A stretch of 13,405 nucleotides of DNA, from assembly GCA_029933275.1 (NCBI GenBank), contig JAOZOM010000032.1, forward strand, positions 1 through 13,405, read 5' to 3'. Shown piece by piece: positions 1 through 6,358 of the stretch. The position numbers and the translations under genes are program-made. The stretch's first letter is position 1. Each line of letters starts with the position of its first letter. The notes under the pieces were generated by a model. It was not told the DNA's origin. It saw only the letters and a program-made list of their open reading frames with translations, and searched no databases. This DNA is from Anaerolineales bacterium (GTDB taxonomy: Bacteria; Chloroflexota; Anaerolineae; Anaerolineales; Villigracilaceae).

Positions 1-2
1 CC

Positions 3-62
3 TTGCGCTTCACAATCAATTGGAATAGAGAATATCGCGAATTATGGTTAGATCGAGAGTAA
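3..62 (+). CDS. Possible 3' end of an unidentified plus-strand gene
   Basis: The third frame is open from the window edge to a TAA at 60-62 and encodes about 19 residues ending in LWLDRE. The tail, rich in Trp, Arg and Glu, looks protein-like, and nothing else explains this stretch. It is too short to assign a family, and a chance open frame of this length is common. The other two plus frames also close quickly (stops at 26-28 and 49-51), so the choice of frame is a judgement by eye. Confidence 0.25.
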   Translation: MRFTINWNREYRELWLDRE

Positions 63-85
63 GTCTATTCTCCCCGAAGGCTCAC

Positions 86-121
86 CGCAAAGGCACAAAG
101 TTCACGAAGGCTTTCTTTGCG
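86..121. repeat. Short inverted repeat in intergenic repeat-like DNA
   Basis: The heptamer CGCAAAG (86-92) is matched by CTTTGCG (115-121), with the related words AAAGGCACAAAG and CACGAAGG between them. The interval 63-220 has no convincing gene. Its word usage resembles low-complexity intergenic repeats rather than coding DNA. The arms are short, so a functional structure is not established. Confidence 0.3.
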
Positions 122-220
122 AACAACAGAGAAAAACTTTGTATTCTCCCTGATTTTGTGGTGCATGTTTTTCAGAAAGTAATTTTTAAACGATTACTAA
201 TTGGTCTACTAATCACGGTT

Positions 221-967
221 TCACTGCCCCCGAAAAAGCTGTGTTGCACGCGTTATTCGCCAATGTAATTTAAGCGCGTTTTTCATCATCTCTTCCCCAC
301 CAAAAAGTACCCCCATCTGCGAGATGTAGGCTGCAACCGCATCCTGCCACGCAAACAACCCTGCCTTCGAAATGGGATAGGTCTCAGCGAATAATTTTCC
401 CGTTATCTCAAGGTATAGCTCAGGATACCAAAGAGTATAGGGAATATCGGCATAATAAAGAAGCGGATGCCCCACCTGCTCCGCGGCACGACGAACAAGA
501 ACATGGTCGGGATGATCACCGATAGTCAGCGGGCAAACGAGCGTATCATCTTTGCGGAGATTTTCTTGAATTAATGCGGCGATCTCATCCACAAGATGCG
601 CGTCTGCGGCGTGCGGGGGAATGAAAACATCTTCGGTATAGAGAGCTTCTCCATTTTCATCATAGCGATAGATACAATCAAGAAGGTTGAAGTAACGTGG
701 CAAAGCATCCACGCGGAGGGCTGCTAAACGGTCTTCTGCCAATCGTAGAGATAAAACTTCTTTAGTGGAAACAAGCCCCCATTCCGCGTGTACCGAGCGG
801 GCGAGATCTGAGAGTGGCGCATCGGCTGGAGGAATTCCGCTCATCCAATTCCAAATTTCTACGGAAATCCCCGCTTTTCTTTGCTCAAAAATAATGCCGC
901 CACAAGATAAGATGGCATCATCCAAATGCGGGGAGAGGTAAATCCAGCGGCTAGGCAAGCGGCTCAC
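221..967 (-). CDS. PIG-L family (LmbE-like) deacetylase
   Basis: Predicted zinc-dependent N-acetyl-sugar deacetylase of the PIG-L/LmbE superfamily, about 248 residues. The diagnostic PHLDDAILSCGG motif sits near residues 13-24 and supplies His14 and Asp16/Asp17. A second metal-binding motif, GDHPDH, lies near 151-155. Both match the family's metal site. I start it at a GTG (965-967), which places the first strand (RWIYLS) directly after a short leader, as is usual in the family. The open frame runs upstream to an ATG at 1096, but that extension lies antiparallel to nothing useful and overlaps the zinc-ribbon codons of the preceding gene. A TTG at 956-958 is another candidate. The GTG start overlaps the methyltransferase stop by 17 nt, which suggests translational coupling. 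The substrate is unknown; an amino-sugar glycan or glycolipid precursor fits the neighbourhood (ugd, glycosyltransferase). Confidence 0.85.
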   Translation of the reverse strand: MSRLPSRWIYLSPHLDDAILSCGGIIFEQRKAGISVEIWNWMSGIPPADAPLSDLARSVHAEWGLVSTKEVLSLRLAEDRLAALRVDALPRYFNLLDCIYRYDENGEALYTEDVFIPPHAADAHLVDEIAALIQENLRKDDTLVCPLTIGDHPDHVLVRRAAEQVGHPLLYYADIPYTLWYPELYLEITGKLFAETYPISKAGLFAWQDAVAAYISQMGVLFGGEEMMKNALKLHWRITRATQLFRGQ

Positions 968-1841
968 GAAAATCGTAAATCCCGTTGCGAATGGCGTATT
1001 TTGCGCCACAATTTGGGCAAATGAGCATTTCGGGTGTTTCTTCAAGGGGCGCATGGTTACATTGTGGACATTGGAAAAATGCGCCTTCGGAGGCAATTGC
1101 GCTCTCGCCGATGGCTGTGCTGAGGGTAAAAACAGAGGGCGTAAGTTGCCACCAATTACCTGTTAGTTGAGCAAAACCATCGAGTTTGGCTAAAAAATTG
1201 GCAGGAAAAAGACGTTTTGCAATGGCTATACGAAAGTGCGAGACAGTTAGTTGGTTTTCAAGGTTGAATTTACTTTCTTTGAGCCATGTGCGAATCGTTT
1301 TCGGATGAAAATCAAAGTTCAAATCTACAAATTCGACTTGCTCTGGCGTAAAGGGACTCCAATCTTGTTTTTTTAGAAAATAGCGCAAAATAGCTTTGAG
1401 ATTGAGTTTATTGGCATATTCGAGAATAAACTTTGCAGAGGGTTGCAAAATGCGCCGCACCTGACGCAAAACCGCGGGCGCGTCTTTCATGTGGTGCAAG
1501 GTGCGGATCATGGTCGCACTATCAAAAAGACCATCTACAAAAGGTAGTTTATAGGCATCCGCGGCAACATAGATATAACGCTCGTTTTTGCCAAGACGCT
1601 CTTGGGCTTGTTGGAGTTGAGTGCGCGAATAATCGAGCAGAACGATGCGCTCGTAGCCTTTATAGCGCGGCGTATTTCTTCCCGCACCCGCGCCAATTTC
1701 GAGGAGCAGTTTTCCGCTTTTGGGGAGAAGGCGTTTTAAGGCAATTTCTTCGGCTTTATCTTCATAGGCGCGACCACCTTCATCCCAAAAGGATGTTTGG
1801 TAGTCGGAGCCTTCGTAGTCACATACAGGAGGAGTTGTCAT
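951..1841 (-). CDS. Class I SAM-dependent methyltransferase with C-terminal Trm112-like zinc ribbon
   Basis: About 296 residues. The N-terminal Rossmann methyltransferase domain shows motif I (LEIGAGAGR, residues 47-55), an acidic end of strand 2 (VLLDYS, about 67-72), and the motif IV/post-motif region TLHHMKDAPAVL (about 114-125). This is the UbiE/Methyltransf_11 pattern. The C-terminus carries two Cys pairs, CPQC (258-261) and CPNC (275-278), followed by AKYAIRNGIYDF, which resembles Trm112p/YcaR-like zinc ribbons. I chose the ATG at 1839-1841. The upstream TTG/ATG-type extension to 1904 runs through a terminator-like hairpin and reads like non-coding DNA. No clear Shine-Dalgarno precedes the ATG. 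The gene lies downstream of ugd and is coupled to the PIG-L gene. The methyl acceptor is unknown; a lipid or glycan intermediate is possible but unproven. Confidence 0.85.
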   Translation of the reverse strand: MTTPPVCDYEGSDYQTSFWDEGGRAYEDKAEEIALKRLLPKSGKLLLEIGAGAGRNTPRYKGYERIVLLDYSRTQLQQAQERLGKNERYIYVAADAYKLPFVDGLFDSATMIRTLHHMKDAPAVLRQVRRILQPSAKFILEYANKLNLKAILRYFLKKQDWSPFTPEQVEFVDLNFDFHPKTIRTWLKESKFNLENQLTVSHFRIAIAKRLFPANFLAKLDGFAQLTGNWWQLTPSVFTLSTAIGESAIASEGAFFQCPQCNHAPLEETPEMLICPNCGAKYAIRNGIYDFREPLA

Positions 1842-1885
1842 ATTTTTGGGGAGTTGAGAATTTGGAGTTGCCTCGATGATAAAAG

Positions 1886-1926
1886 AAATCAGGAATCGGC
1901 ACAAGAGTTTGCCTGATTCCTGATTT
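1886..1926 (-). terminator. Terminator-like hairpin between ugd and the methyltransferase
   Basis: A perfect 12-bp inverted repeat, AAATCAGGAATC (1886-1897) and GATTCCTGATTT (1915-1926), extended inward by GGC/GCC with a bulge, has a loop of about 10 nt. Read on the minus strand it is followed by CTTTTAT, a weak T-run. It sits about 30 nt after the ugd stop, so it could partly terminate ugd transcription. Neighbouring direct repeats of GGAATCAG-like words mean it may instead be part of an intergenic repeat. Confidence 0.5.
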
Positions 1927-1955
1927 CCTAATTTACTGATTCCTAACCTACTAAC

Positions 1956-3275
1956 TTACATTCCATTGCCATTAAATCCACGTCCCATTGCTCTATAAGT
2001 GAAGCCAAGTTCACGCATATAAGCAGGTTCATAAATATTGCGTCCATCAAAGATGACAGCACTTTCGTTCATCGCTTCTTTGACTTTTTTCAAATCCAAT
2101 TGCTTGAATTCGTTCCATTCGGTGACGACAATGAGGGCGTCACAGCCTTTCGCCATATCGTAAGCATTTTTGCACATTTTAACGGCGGGAAGTAAATCTC
2201 GAGCAACATCCATCGAAACGGGATCATATCCACGCACGGTCGCACCGGCGGCGTTGAGGGCGTTGGCGATGTCAATCGAGGGAGCATCCCGCATATCGTC
2301 TGTATTCGGTTTGAAGGCGAGTCCCAGCAATCCGATAGTTTTGCCTTTGACATCCCCGCCGAGCATCTCGGTAGTGTGATTGACCACGTCTTCACGGCGT
2401 TTGTAGTTGACGATGAGGGTTTTATTGAGAATTAAGGGATCAATCCCTTTTTCTTCCGCCATAAAAGCGAGAGCTTTTACGTCTTTCGGGAAGCAGGAGC
2501 CACCCCAACCGAGACCCGCATCAAGGAACATCGGACCAATCCGTTTATCATAGCCCATGCCAACCGCGACTTCTTTCACATCCGCGCCGAGAACTTCGCA
2601 AATATCGGCAACTTCGTTGATAAAGGAAATTTTGGTTGCCAAAAACGCATTAGAGGCATATTTAATCATCTCCGCGGTGCGAAGATTGGTAATCACAATC
2701 GGGGCACGGAGCGGAAGATGGAGATGAGCCACTTTTTCTGCCGCTTCTTGGTCTTGCGAGCCTAAAACGGTGCGATGCGGGTGCATAAAATCACCTATCG
2801 CCGATCCCTCTCGTAGAAATTCGGGGCAAGAAACAACTGAAAAATCAATTTCTTTTGGTTGTGTTTTTTTCACGATATCCGCAACCCAATCGCCAGTGCC
2901 AACGGGAACAGTCGATTTGTTGATGAGAATTAGCTCTTCGCTCATATTTTCCGCAATAGCCCGCGCCGCAGAAGCGACATATTGCAAATCGGCATCCCCA
3001 TCTACACCAGAGGGTGTTCCTACGGCGATAAAAGCAAATTCAGCACCTTTAAGAGCTTCTTCATAGGACGTGGTAAAAGTTAAACGCCCAGCTTTCACGT
3101 TGCGTTCAACCAATTCCTCGAGACCCGGCTCGTAAATAGGCAAAATGCCTTTGTTGAGATTTTCAATCCGTTTTTCGTCAATATCTAAGGCAATCACACG
3201 ATTGCCAAGATCAGCAAAGCAGGCTCCCGAAACGAGTCCCACATAACCAACACCTACTACACATATTTGTTTCAT
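1956..3275 (-). CDS. ugd: UDP-glucose 6-dehydrogenase
   Basis: Oxidises UDP-glucose to UDP-glucuronate in the cytoplasm using two NAD+, feeding uronic-acid-containing surface polysaccharides. The 439 residues match the usual family length. The N-terminal NAD-binding Rossmann fold begins GVGYVGLVSG (8-17). STVPVGT (121-127) and PEFLREG (151-157) line the active site. The catalytic-cysteine motif GWGGSCFPKD places the nucleophile at Cys261, and the C-terminal UDP-binding domain shows GLAFKPNTDDMRDAPS. The residue before PEFLREG is Cys where Asn is common in this family; other landmarks are intact. The ATG has a good ribosome site: AAGGA on the minus strand (3282-3286) with a 6-nt spacer. Upstream, TTACCA-18 nt-TATATT on the minus strand is a plausible but modest promoter. 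Close paralogues acting on other UDP-sugars cannot be fully excluded. Confidence 0.96.
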   Translation of the reverse strand: MKQICVVGVGYVGLVSGACFADLGNRVIALDIDEKRIENLNKGILPIYEPGLEELVERNVKAGRLTFTTSYEEALKGAEFAFIAVGTPSGVDGDADLQYVASAARAIAENMSEELILINKSTVPVGTGDWVADIVKKTQPKEIDFSVVSCPEFLREGSAIGDFMHPHRTVLGSQDQEAAEKVAHLHLPLRAPIVITNLRTAEMIKYASNAFLATKISFINEVADICEVLGADVKEVAVGMGYDKRIGPMFLDAGLGWGGSCFPKDVKALAFMAEEKGIDPLILNKTLIVNYKRREDVVNHTTEMLGGDVKGKTIGLLGLAFKPNTDDMRDAPSIDIANALNAAGATVRGYDPVSMDVARDLLPAVKMCKNAYDMAKGCDALIVVTEWNEFKQLDLKKVKEAMNESAVIFDGRNIYEPAYMRELGFTYRAMGRGFNGNGM

Positions 3276-3323
3276 TTTTTATCCTTTTTTAGATAGTGTT
3301 TTTTTACACAATGTTAGCAACCC

Positions 3324-3353
3324 TTAATATACCAGAAAAAAAGAAGAGGTGGT
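3324..3353 (-). promoter_or_regulatory. Possible sigma70-type promoter for ugd
   Basis: On the minus strand, TTACCA and TATATT are separated by 18 nt, rich in pyrimidines, about 50 nt upstream of the ugd start. The -10 box is good and the -35 matches four of six consensus bases. The 192-nt gap before ugd holds no gene and is very AT-rich, so chance matches are likely. Confidence 0.3.
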
Positions 3354-3467
3354 AACACTATATCATCTCTTTTGAGAAAACGCTTTATTATCACGGTGTT
3401 TTTCATTTTTAAATATAATCATATTCTCTCCCTGCATTTCCCTTATAAATATTTTTTCTTTAAATCC

Positions 3468-4190
3468 CTACCCCGCCGTCGTTGGCGTAACCATTGAAGT
3501 TGGTGTTAATGTTAAAGTCGGAGTCAAAGTCGGTGAAGGCGTTTGAGTAGGCGAAGGAGTCAAGGTATAAGTTGGAGTCAAAGTCGGTGTTGGCGTTAAA
3601 GTCATCGCAGGTAAAATGGAATTTTCCAACAAGCCCAATAATTCAATATAAACCCAACCGTGTTCTATGTCTCTATATTTACTATCAATTTGCCTATCCG
3701 CGATTCGCAACCACGTTCCCTCCACGTTGCTCCCGTCAAAATACAAACAATCTTCACCGCGCAAATTACCAAACACTCCATATTTTCTACCGGGACCTGA
3801 GCGCACATTCACCGAGTAGGCATTAACGCAATAACGTAATCTTGGAGAATCATCAGTCGGCGTCACATAAGGGGTACGGCTTGGCGTTTTCGATGGACTT
3901 TTCGTCGCGGTATTAGTTGGAATCCTCGCCGTCACAGTAGCGGTTGCTGTTGCCGTGTTCGTGGGCGGGATTTTAGTTGCAGTTGGAGTCACAGAAAGCG
4001 CAGCTCGTGTCAAACGCGCCTCTGTGGTCTGCGTGCCTCCTTGTGCATATTTATAAGGAGCAATCGTTTGCAAATAACCAAAATATGCCGTAATGCCAAT
4101 CCCCAATAAGCCCACCAAAGCAACAATCACTTCAGTCGAAAGTCGAAAACCCTTTTTTTCTTTCTTTTCCTGTGTTGGTTTTTCACTCAT
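3468..4190 (-). CDS. Membrane-anchored SH3b-domain protein with Thr/Pro-rich linker and tail
   Basis: The 240 residues fall into clear segments. A Lys/Glu-rich cytoplasmic start (1-17) precedes one transmembrane helix (about 20-42, VIVALVGLLGIGITAYFGYL), a signal anchor without an obvious cleavage site. A Thr/Ala/Pro-rich linker follows (about 55-115). A bacterial SH3 domain (about 118-188) is recognisable by YSVNVRSGPG, the GE turn, and the TWLRIA and HGWVYIELL strands. Last comes a tail of repeated TPT, LTPT and SPTQTP words (198-240). SH3b domains commonly bind peptidoglycan or wall glycans, so an exported wall-associated role is inferred. Such TPT-rich tails are frequent in Anaerolineae surface proteins and may be O-glycosylated. 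The ATG has GGAG on the minus strand (4197-4200) with a 6-nt spacer. The gene is divergent from the glycosyltransferase and upstream of ugd. Confidence 0.8.
   Translation of the reverse strand: MSEKPTQEKKEKKGFRLSTEVIVALVGLLGIGITAYFGYLQTIAPYKYAQGGTQTTEARLTRAALSVTPTATKIPPTNTATATATVTARIPTNTATKSPSKTPSRTPYVTPTDDSPRLRYCVNAYSVNVRSGPGRKYGVFGNLRGEDCLYFDGSNVEGTWLRIADRQIDSKYRDIEHGWVYIELLGLLENSILPAMTLTPTPTLTPTYTLTPSPTQTPSPTLTPTLTLTPTSMVTPTTAG
3480..3605. repeat. Degenerate short tandem repeats encoding the TPT tail
   Basis: Words such as AGTCGGAGT, AAAGTCGGTG and GTTGGCGTT recur every 6-12 nt, encoding the LTPT/SPTQTP repeats of the SH3b protein's C-terminus on the minus strand. They keep the reading frame. 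Such tracts are prone to length changes between strains. Confidence 0.7.
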
Positions 4191-4225
4191 TCAAAACTCC
4201 AAACCTTCGCATAACAGATTGGCTA

Positions 4226-4254
4226 AATATACTATGCCTTGCACCATCCTGCAA
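4226..4254 (-). promoter_or_regulatory. Sigma70-type promoter for the SH3b-protein gene
   Basis: On the minus strand, TTGCAG (4249-4254) and TATATT (4226-4231) are exactly 17 nt apart. Both boxes match five of six consensus bases. Expected transcription start is near 4219, giving a leader of roughly 29 nt that contains the GGAG ribosome site. Its -35 box lies one base from that of the opposing promoter. Confidence 0.6.
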
Positions 4255-4255
4255 C

Positions 4256-4284
4256 TTGGCAGGGAATTTTTTTCTTGGTATAGT
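4256..4284 (+). promoter_or_regulatory. Sigma70-type promoter giving a leaderless glycosyltransferase mRNA
   Basis: TTGGCA (4256-4261) and TATAGT (4279-4284) are separated by exactly 17 nt, both five of six to consensus. The predicted transcription start falls around 4290-4292, where the ATG of the glycosyltransferase lies, and no Shine-Dalgarno precedes that ATG. This supports both the chosen start and a leaderless message. Confidence 0.65.
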
Positions 4285-4291
4285 CTACCCC

Positions 4292-5536
4292 ATGAAAATA
4301 CTTTTTATCGCAGACGGGCGTTCTCCCATCGCCCTTAATTGGATTAAATACTGGACGGCGCGCGAGCATGAGGTTTTTCTCGCATCCACCTATCCCGCTA
4401 AACCAACCTTACCGCTCTCGCGCGTGGACTTTATACCTGCTGCTTTCAGCCAAGCAAAAAGTTCTTCCCCAACATCTTCCGTTAAAAAGAAATCCCCGCT
4501 CTGGGGTGCGGCAACCCTCAAACTACGGATGGGAATCCGTCACTGGTTGGGACCATTAACCCTCCCCAAAGCCGCGATCCAACTCAACCAAATCATCGCC
4601 GAAACTCAACCGGATTTAATCCACGCGATGCGCGTCCCCTACGAGGGGATGCTCGCCGCAACCGCCAAAAATCTCTCTCCAGAGAACTTCCCCCCTTTGC
4701 TCATTTCAATTTGGGGAAACGATTTCACTCTCCACGCGCCCTCTTCACCATTGATGCGAAAATATACCCGCCAAACTCTCCGCGCCGCGGATGCCCTCCA
4801 CGCCGATTGCCACCGAGATATTCGTCTCGCCGCAAAATGGGGCTTTGACACAAAACTCCCCAGCATCGTTCTCCCCGGAGCAGGTGGAATTGATAAAAGC
4901 GTTTTTTATCCGCCAAACGCCCCCCTCAGGGGGAAGGAACAAGTTCTCCCCCTTGCGGAACATACTCGAAGAGTGCTGAGGGGGGAAACCAGAGAGAGTC
5001 TTGTCATCAACCCGCGCGGCTTTCGAGGCTATGTACGAAACGACACTTTTTTCAAATCCATTCCGCTGGTTTTAGCTGAACGCCCCGAAACCAAGTTCAT
5101 TTGCCCCACCATGGCTGGAGAATCGCAAGCCGAGGCTTGGATTCACAATTTAGCGATAGAAAAATCCGTCACCCTCACGCCGCCCCTTAAACGGGAACAA
5201 CTCGCGGACACGTTCCGCCGCGCCCAGATTCTAGTCTCCCCCAGCACACATGACGGGACTCCAAATTCCCTGCTCGAGGGAATGGCGTGCGGCTGTTTCC
5301 CCATCGCCGGAGATTTGGAATCCATCCGAGAGTGGATTACGCCCGAAGTGAACGGGCTACTGATTGATCCATCTGACGAAAAGGCACTCGCAGAAGCTGT
5401 TTTACGCGCCTTAAATGACGATGGCTTGCGTAAACAAGCCATCGTTGAAAATAAAAAAATTATCGCTGCCCACGCGGAATATAAAAGTAGCATGGCGCAG
5501 GCAGAGAAGTTTTACCGCAATCTGATAGATTTTTAA
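4292..5536 (+). CDS. GT4-type (GT-B fold) glycosyltransferase
   Basis: About 414 residues from the ATG at 4292. It starts with MKILFIADG, a typical first strand of a GT-B enzyme. The N-terminal acceptor domain includes SIWGNDFTLHA. The C-terminal donor domain shows LVINPRGFRGYVRND, VLTP-like strands and HDGTPNSLLEGMACGCFPI with a downstream acidic residue, fitting the EX7E-type nucleotide-sugar site of family GT4. It probably transfers a sugar at the cytoplasmic face of the membrane during surface glycan assembly; donor and acceptor are unknown. The frame is open to 4172, but that 40-residue extension crosses the promoter and is rejected. Residues about 210-231 are encoded by an inserted palindromic element and form an Arg/Leu-rich loop between the domains. 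The divergent SH3b gene and nearby ugd support a cell-surface role. Confidence 0.85.
   Translation: MKILFIADGRSPIALNWIKYWTAREHEVFLASTYPAKPTLPLSRVDFIPAAFSQAKSSSPTSSVKKKSPLWGAATLKLRMGIRHWLGPLTLPKAAIQLNQIIAETQPDLIHAMRVPYEGMLAATAKNLSPENFPPLLISIWGNDFTLHAPSSPLMRKYTRQTLRAADALHADCHRDIRLAAKWGFDTKLPSIVLPGAGGIDKSVFYPPNAPLRGKEQVLPLAEHTRRVLRGETRESLVINPRGFRGYVRNDTFFKSIPLVLAERPETKFICPTMAGESQAEAWIHNLAIEKSVTLTPPLKREQLADTFRRAQILVSPSTHDGTPNSLLEGMACGCFPIAGDLESIREWITPEVNGLLIDPSDEKALAEAVLRALNDDGLRKQAIVENKKIIAAHAEYKSSMAQAEKFYRNLIDF
4920..4985. repeat. Palindromic element inserted in frame within the glycosyltransferase gene
   Basis: Terminal inverted repeats CCCCCCTCAG (4920-4929) and CTGAGGGGGG (4976-4985) match perfectly over 10 bp. 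Inside are further palindromes: CCCCCTCAGGGGG (4921-4933), GAACAAGTTC (4937-4946) bracketed by G5 and C5 runs, and ACTCGAAGAGT (4964-4974). The span is 66 nt, so the reading frame survives, adding about 22 residues. Confidence 0.6.
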
Positions 5537-5543
5537 AAACCAA

Positions 5544-5762
5544 CTACGTAACCGGCGGTTTACGTAACTCTTCCAAACGCTCGCGCAACTCGATGCCGCG
5601 CACGTCTGCCGCGTTACGGATCTCCGCCTGAACCGCCAAACCGCGCTCGCGTAACTCGCTACGCAGACTTTCACCTGAATCGGGGGCAAGCAATAAAGCG
5701 ATTGTTGAGCCGACTAAACCGCCAACAACAACACCGATCATAAAACCAAAGATTTTTCGCAT
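5544..5762 (-). CDS. YtxH-like small membrane protein
   Basis: A 72-residue protein. A glycine-rich transmembrane segment (about 4-26, FGFMIGVVVGGLVGSTIALLL) runs into APDSGESLRSELRERG and then a charged amphipathic helix (about 32-68). This is the YtxH-like pattern (Pfam YtxH), in which the LLLAPxSG motif follows the helix. Family members are small envelope or stress-associated proteins of unclear function. The ATG has AGGAG on the minus strand (5769-5773) with a 6-nt spacer and a strong promoter upstream. The gene converges on the glycosyltransferase with only 7 nt between the stop codons. The domain resemblance is clear; the role is not known. Confidence 0.8.
   Translation of the reverse strand: MRKIFGFMIGVVVGGLVGSTIALLLAPDSGESLRSELRERGLAVQAEIRNAADVRGIELRERLEELRKPPVT
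5545..5566 (-). terminator. Possible terminator hairpin at the convergent gene ends
   Basis: TACGTAA (5545-5551) and TTACGTA (5560-5566) form an inverted repeat, extended inward by CC/GG with one bulged base and a 3-nt loop. On the minus strand a T5 run follows a few bases later (GTTGGTTTTT). It overlaps the last codons of the YtxH-like gene. The distance to the T-run makes it an imperfect terminator. Confidence 0.35.
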
Positions 5763-5797
5763 GAGATTCTCCTATTAATGAATTAAAGATTAGCTCT

Positions 5798-5826
5798 ATT
5801 ATAACGGGTTCTTTTGCAAATTCCAA
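5798..5826 (-). promoter_or_regulatory. Strong sigma70-type promoter for the YtxH-like gene
   Basis: On the minus strand, TTGGAA (5821-5826) and a perfect TATAAT (5798-5803) are separated by 17 nt. Transcription would start near 5791, giving a leader of just under 30 nt containing AGGAG. This is the best consensus promoter I see in the window. Confidence 0.7.
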
Positions 5827-5947
5827 AATACGATAATGGTAAAATTGAGCATAGTTAATTTTGGGTCTTTCAGACTTCGCGGTGGCGTGATTTCAAAATT
5901 TCAAATTTTGCTACTGATTTCACTGATTTTCTTTGCTTTTTGCTAGT

Positions 5948-6106
5948 TCTACCGGATTTTGTGGTTATGGCTTTTTAAGGTGGAAATCATCCGTTATATT
6001 CCTCGTAGTAACGACTTTAGTCGTTATTTGTGCGCCCAATAAGGGCTGATGCCCTTACTACGAGAGAATTTAAAACTTTTTGGGCTAAATCACAAAATCC
6101 GTTAGA
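5948..6106. repeat. Nested inverted-repeat element (MITE- or REP-like)
   Basis: Outer arms contain CGGATTTTGTG (5953-5963) and CACAAAATCCG (6091-6101), and extend to about 18 nt with two or three mismatches. Inside, CTCGTAGTAA (6002-6011) pairs perfectly with TTACTACGAG (6055-6064). That stem encloses two hairpins: TAACGACT/AGTCGTTA (6009-6026) and TAAGGGC/GCCCTTA (6040-6057). The layout resembles a small non-autonomous or REP-like repeat that would fold into a branched structure. No protein is encoded. Confidence 0.65.
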
Positions 6107-6349
6107 AGCAGTCTTTTTGTATTTTCATGTGGCTCACCTGCATTTCTCACCGCAGATGCAAGCCTGAGATAAGAAGTCCGTTTAAGCGGGCTTGGTGTAT
6201 CAGCCGAAAATTCATTTTTGGGCTTTAAATATGCTTCCCGTTTTTCCGGGAAAACTTATCAGGTGACTAGTTCTTGAAGAAGTTCAAAAATCTATTCTCG
6301 CATCAGTTTTTATACGGTAAAATAGAGGGGTCTGCAAAATCTACGCGTC

Positions 6350-6354
6350 AGGAG
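6350..6354 (+). promoter_or_regulatory. Ribosome binding site for coaE
   Basis: AGGAG lies 4 nt before the ATG at 6359 and 7 nt before a GTG that is the second codon. The spacing is better for the GTG, so translation could begin at either codon; the proteins would differ by one residue. Confidence 0.6.
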
Positions 6355-6358
6355 TAAT

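Larger units (their letters stand above)
5763..6358. other. Gene-free intergenic region with repeats and hairpins
   Basis: Beyond the YtxH promoter (5798-5826) and the nested repeat (5948-6106), this stretch holds AT-rich low-complexity DNA. It also has several small hairpins upstream of coaE: AAGTCCG/CGGGCTT (6174-6193, one G-T pair), TTCCCG/CGGGAA (about 6235-6252) and TTGAA/TTCAA (6274-6287). A TAAAAT box at 6318-6323 could be the coaE -10, but no good -35 accompanies it. I see no convincing protein-coding gene and no riboswitch class that I can recognise. Confidence 0.5.

Noticed and set aside
44..268. Open frame of 74 codons on the plus strand
   Set aside because: It runs through repeat-like intergenic DNA and into the antisense of the PIG-L gene end, has no ribosome site, and its translation shows no recognisable domain.
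968..1096. N-terminal extension of the PIG-L deacetylase
   Set aside because: It reads the zinc-ribbon codons of the methyltransferase in another frame and adds a Lys/His-rich stretch not expected before the first strand of the family.
1433..1879. 148-codon plus-strand frame
   Set aside because: Antisense shadow of the methyltransferase; the minus-strand product has clear motifs and this one is an Arg/Cys/His-rich translation without any.
1842..1904. N-terminal extension of the methyltransferase
   Set aside because: It would be coded across a terminator-like hairpin, and the residues do not resemble a methyltransferase N-terminus.
4172..4291. 40-codon upstream extension of the glycosyltransferase
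   Set aside because: It crosses both divergent promoters and the predicted transcription start; MKILFIADG at 4292 is the natural first strand.
5836..5946. Small plus-strand frame of about 36 codons in the gap before coaE
   Set aside because: No ribosome site; the sequence is low-complexity and repeat-like, and the translation is a generic hydrophobic string.
6120..6260. Riboswitch (TPP-like CTGAGA word) upstream of coaE
   Set aside because: One short word matches, but the other conserved TPP elements are absent and no other known class fits.
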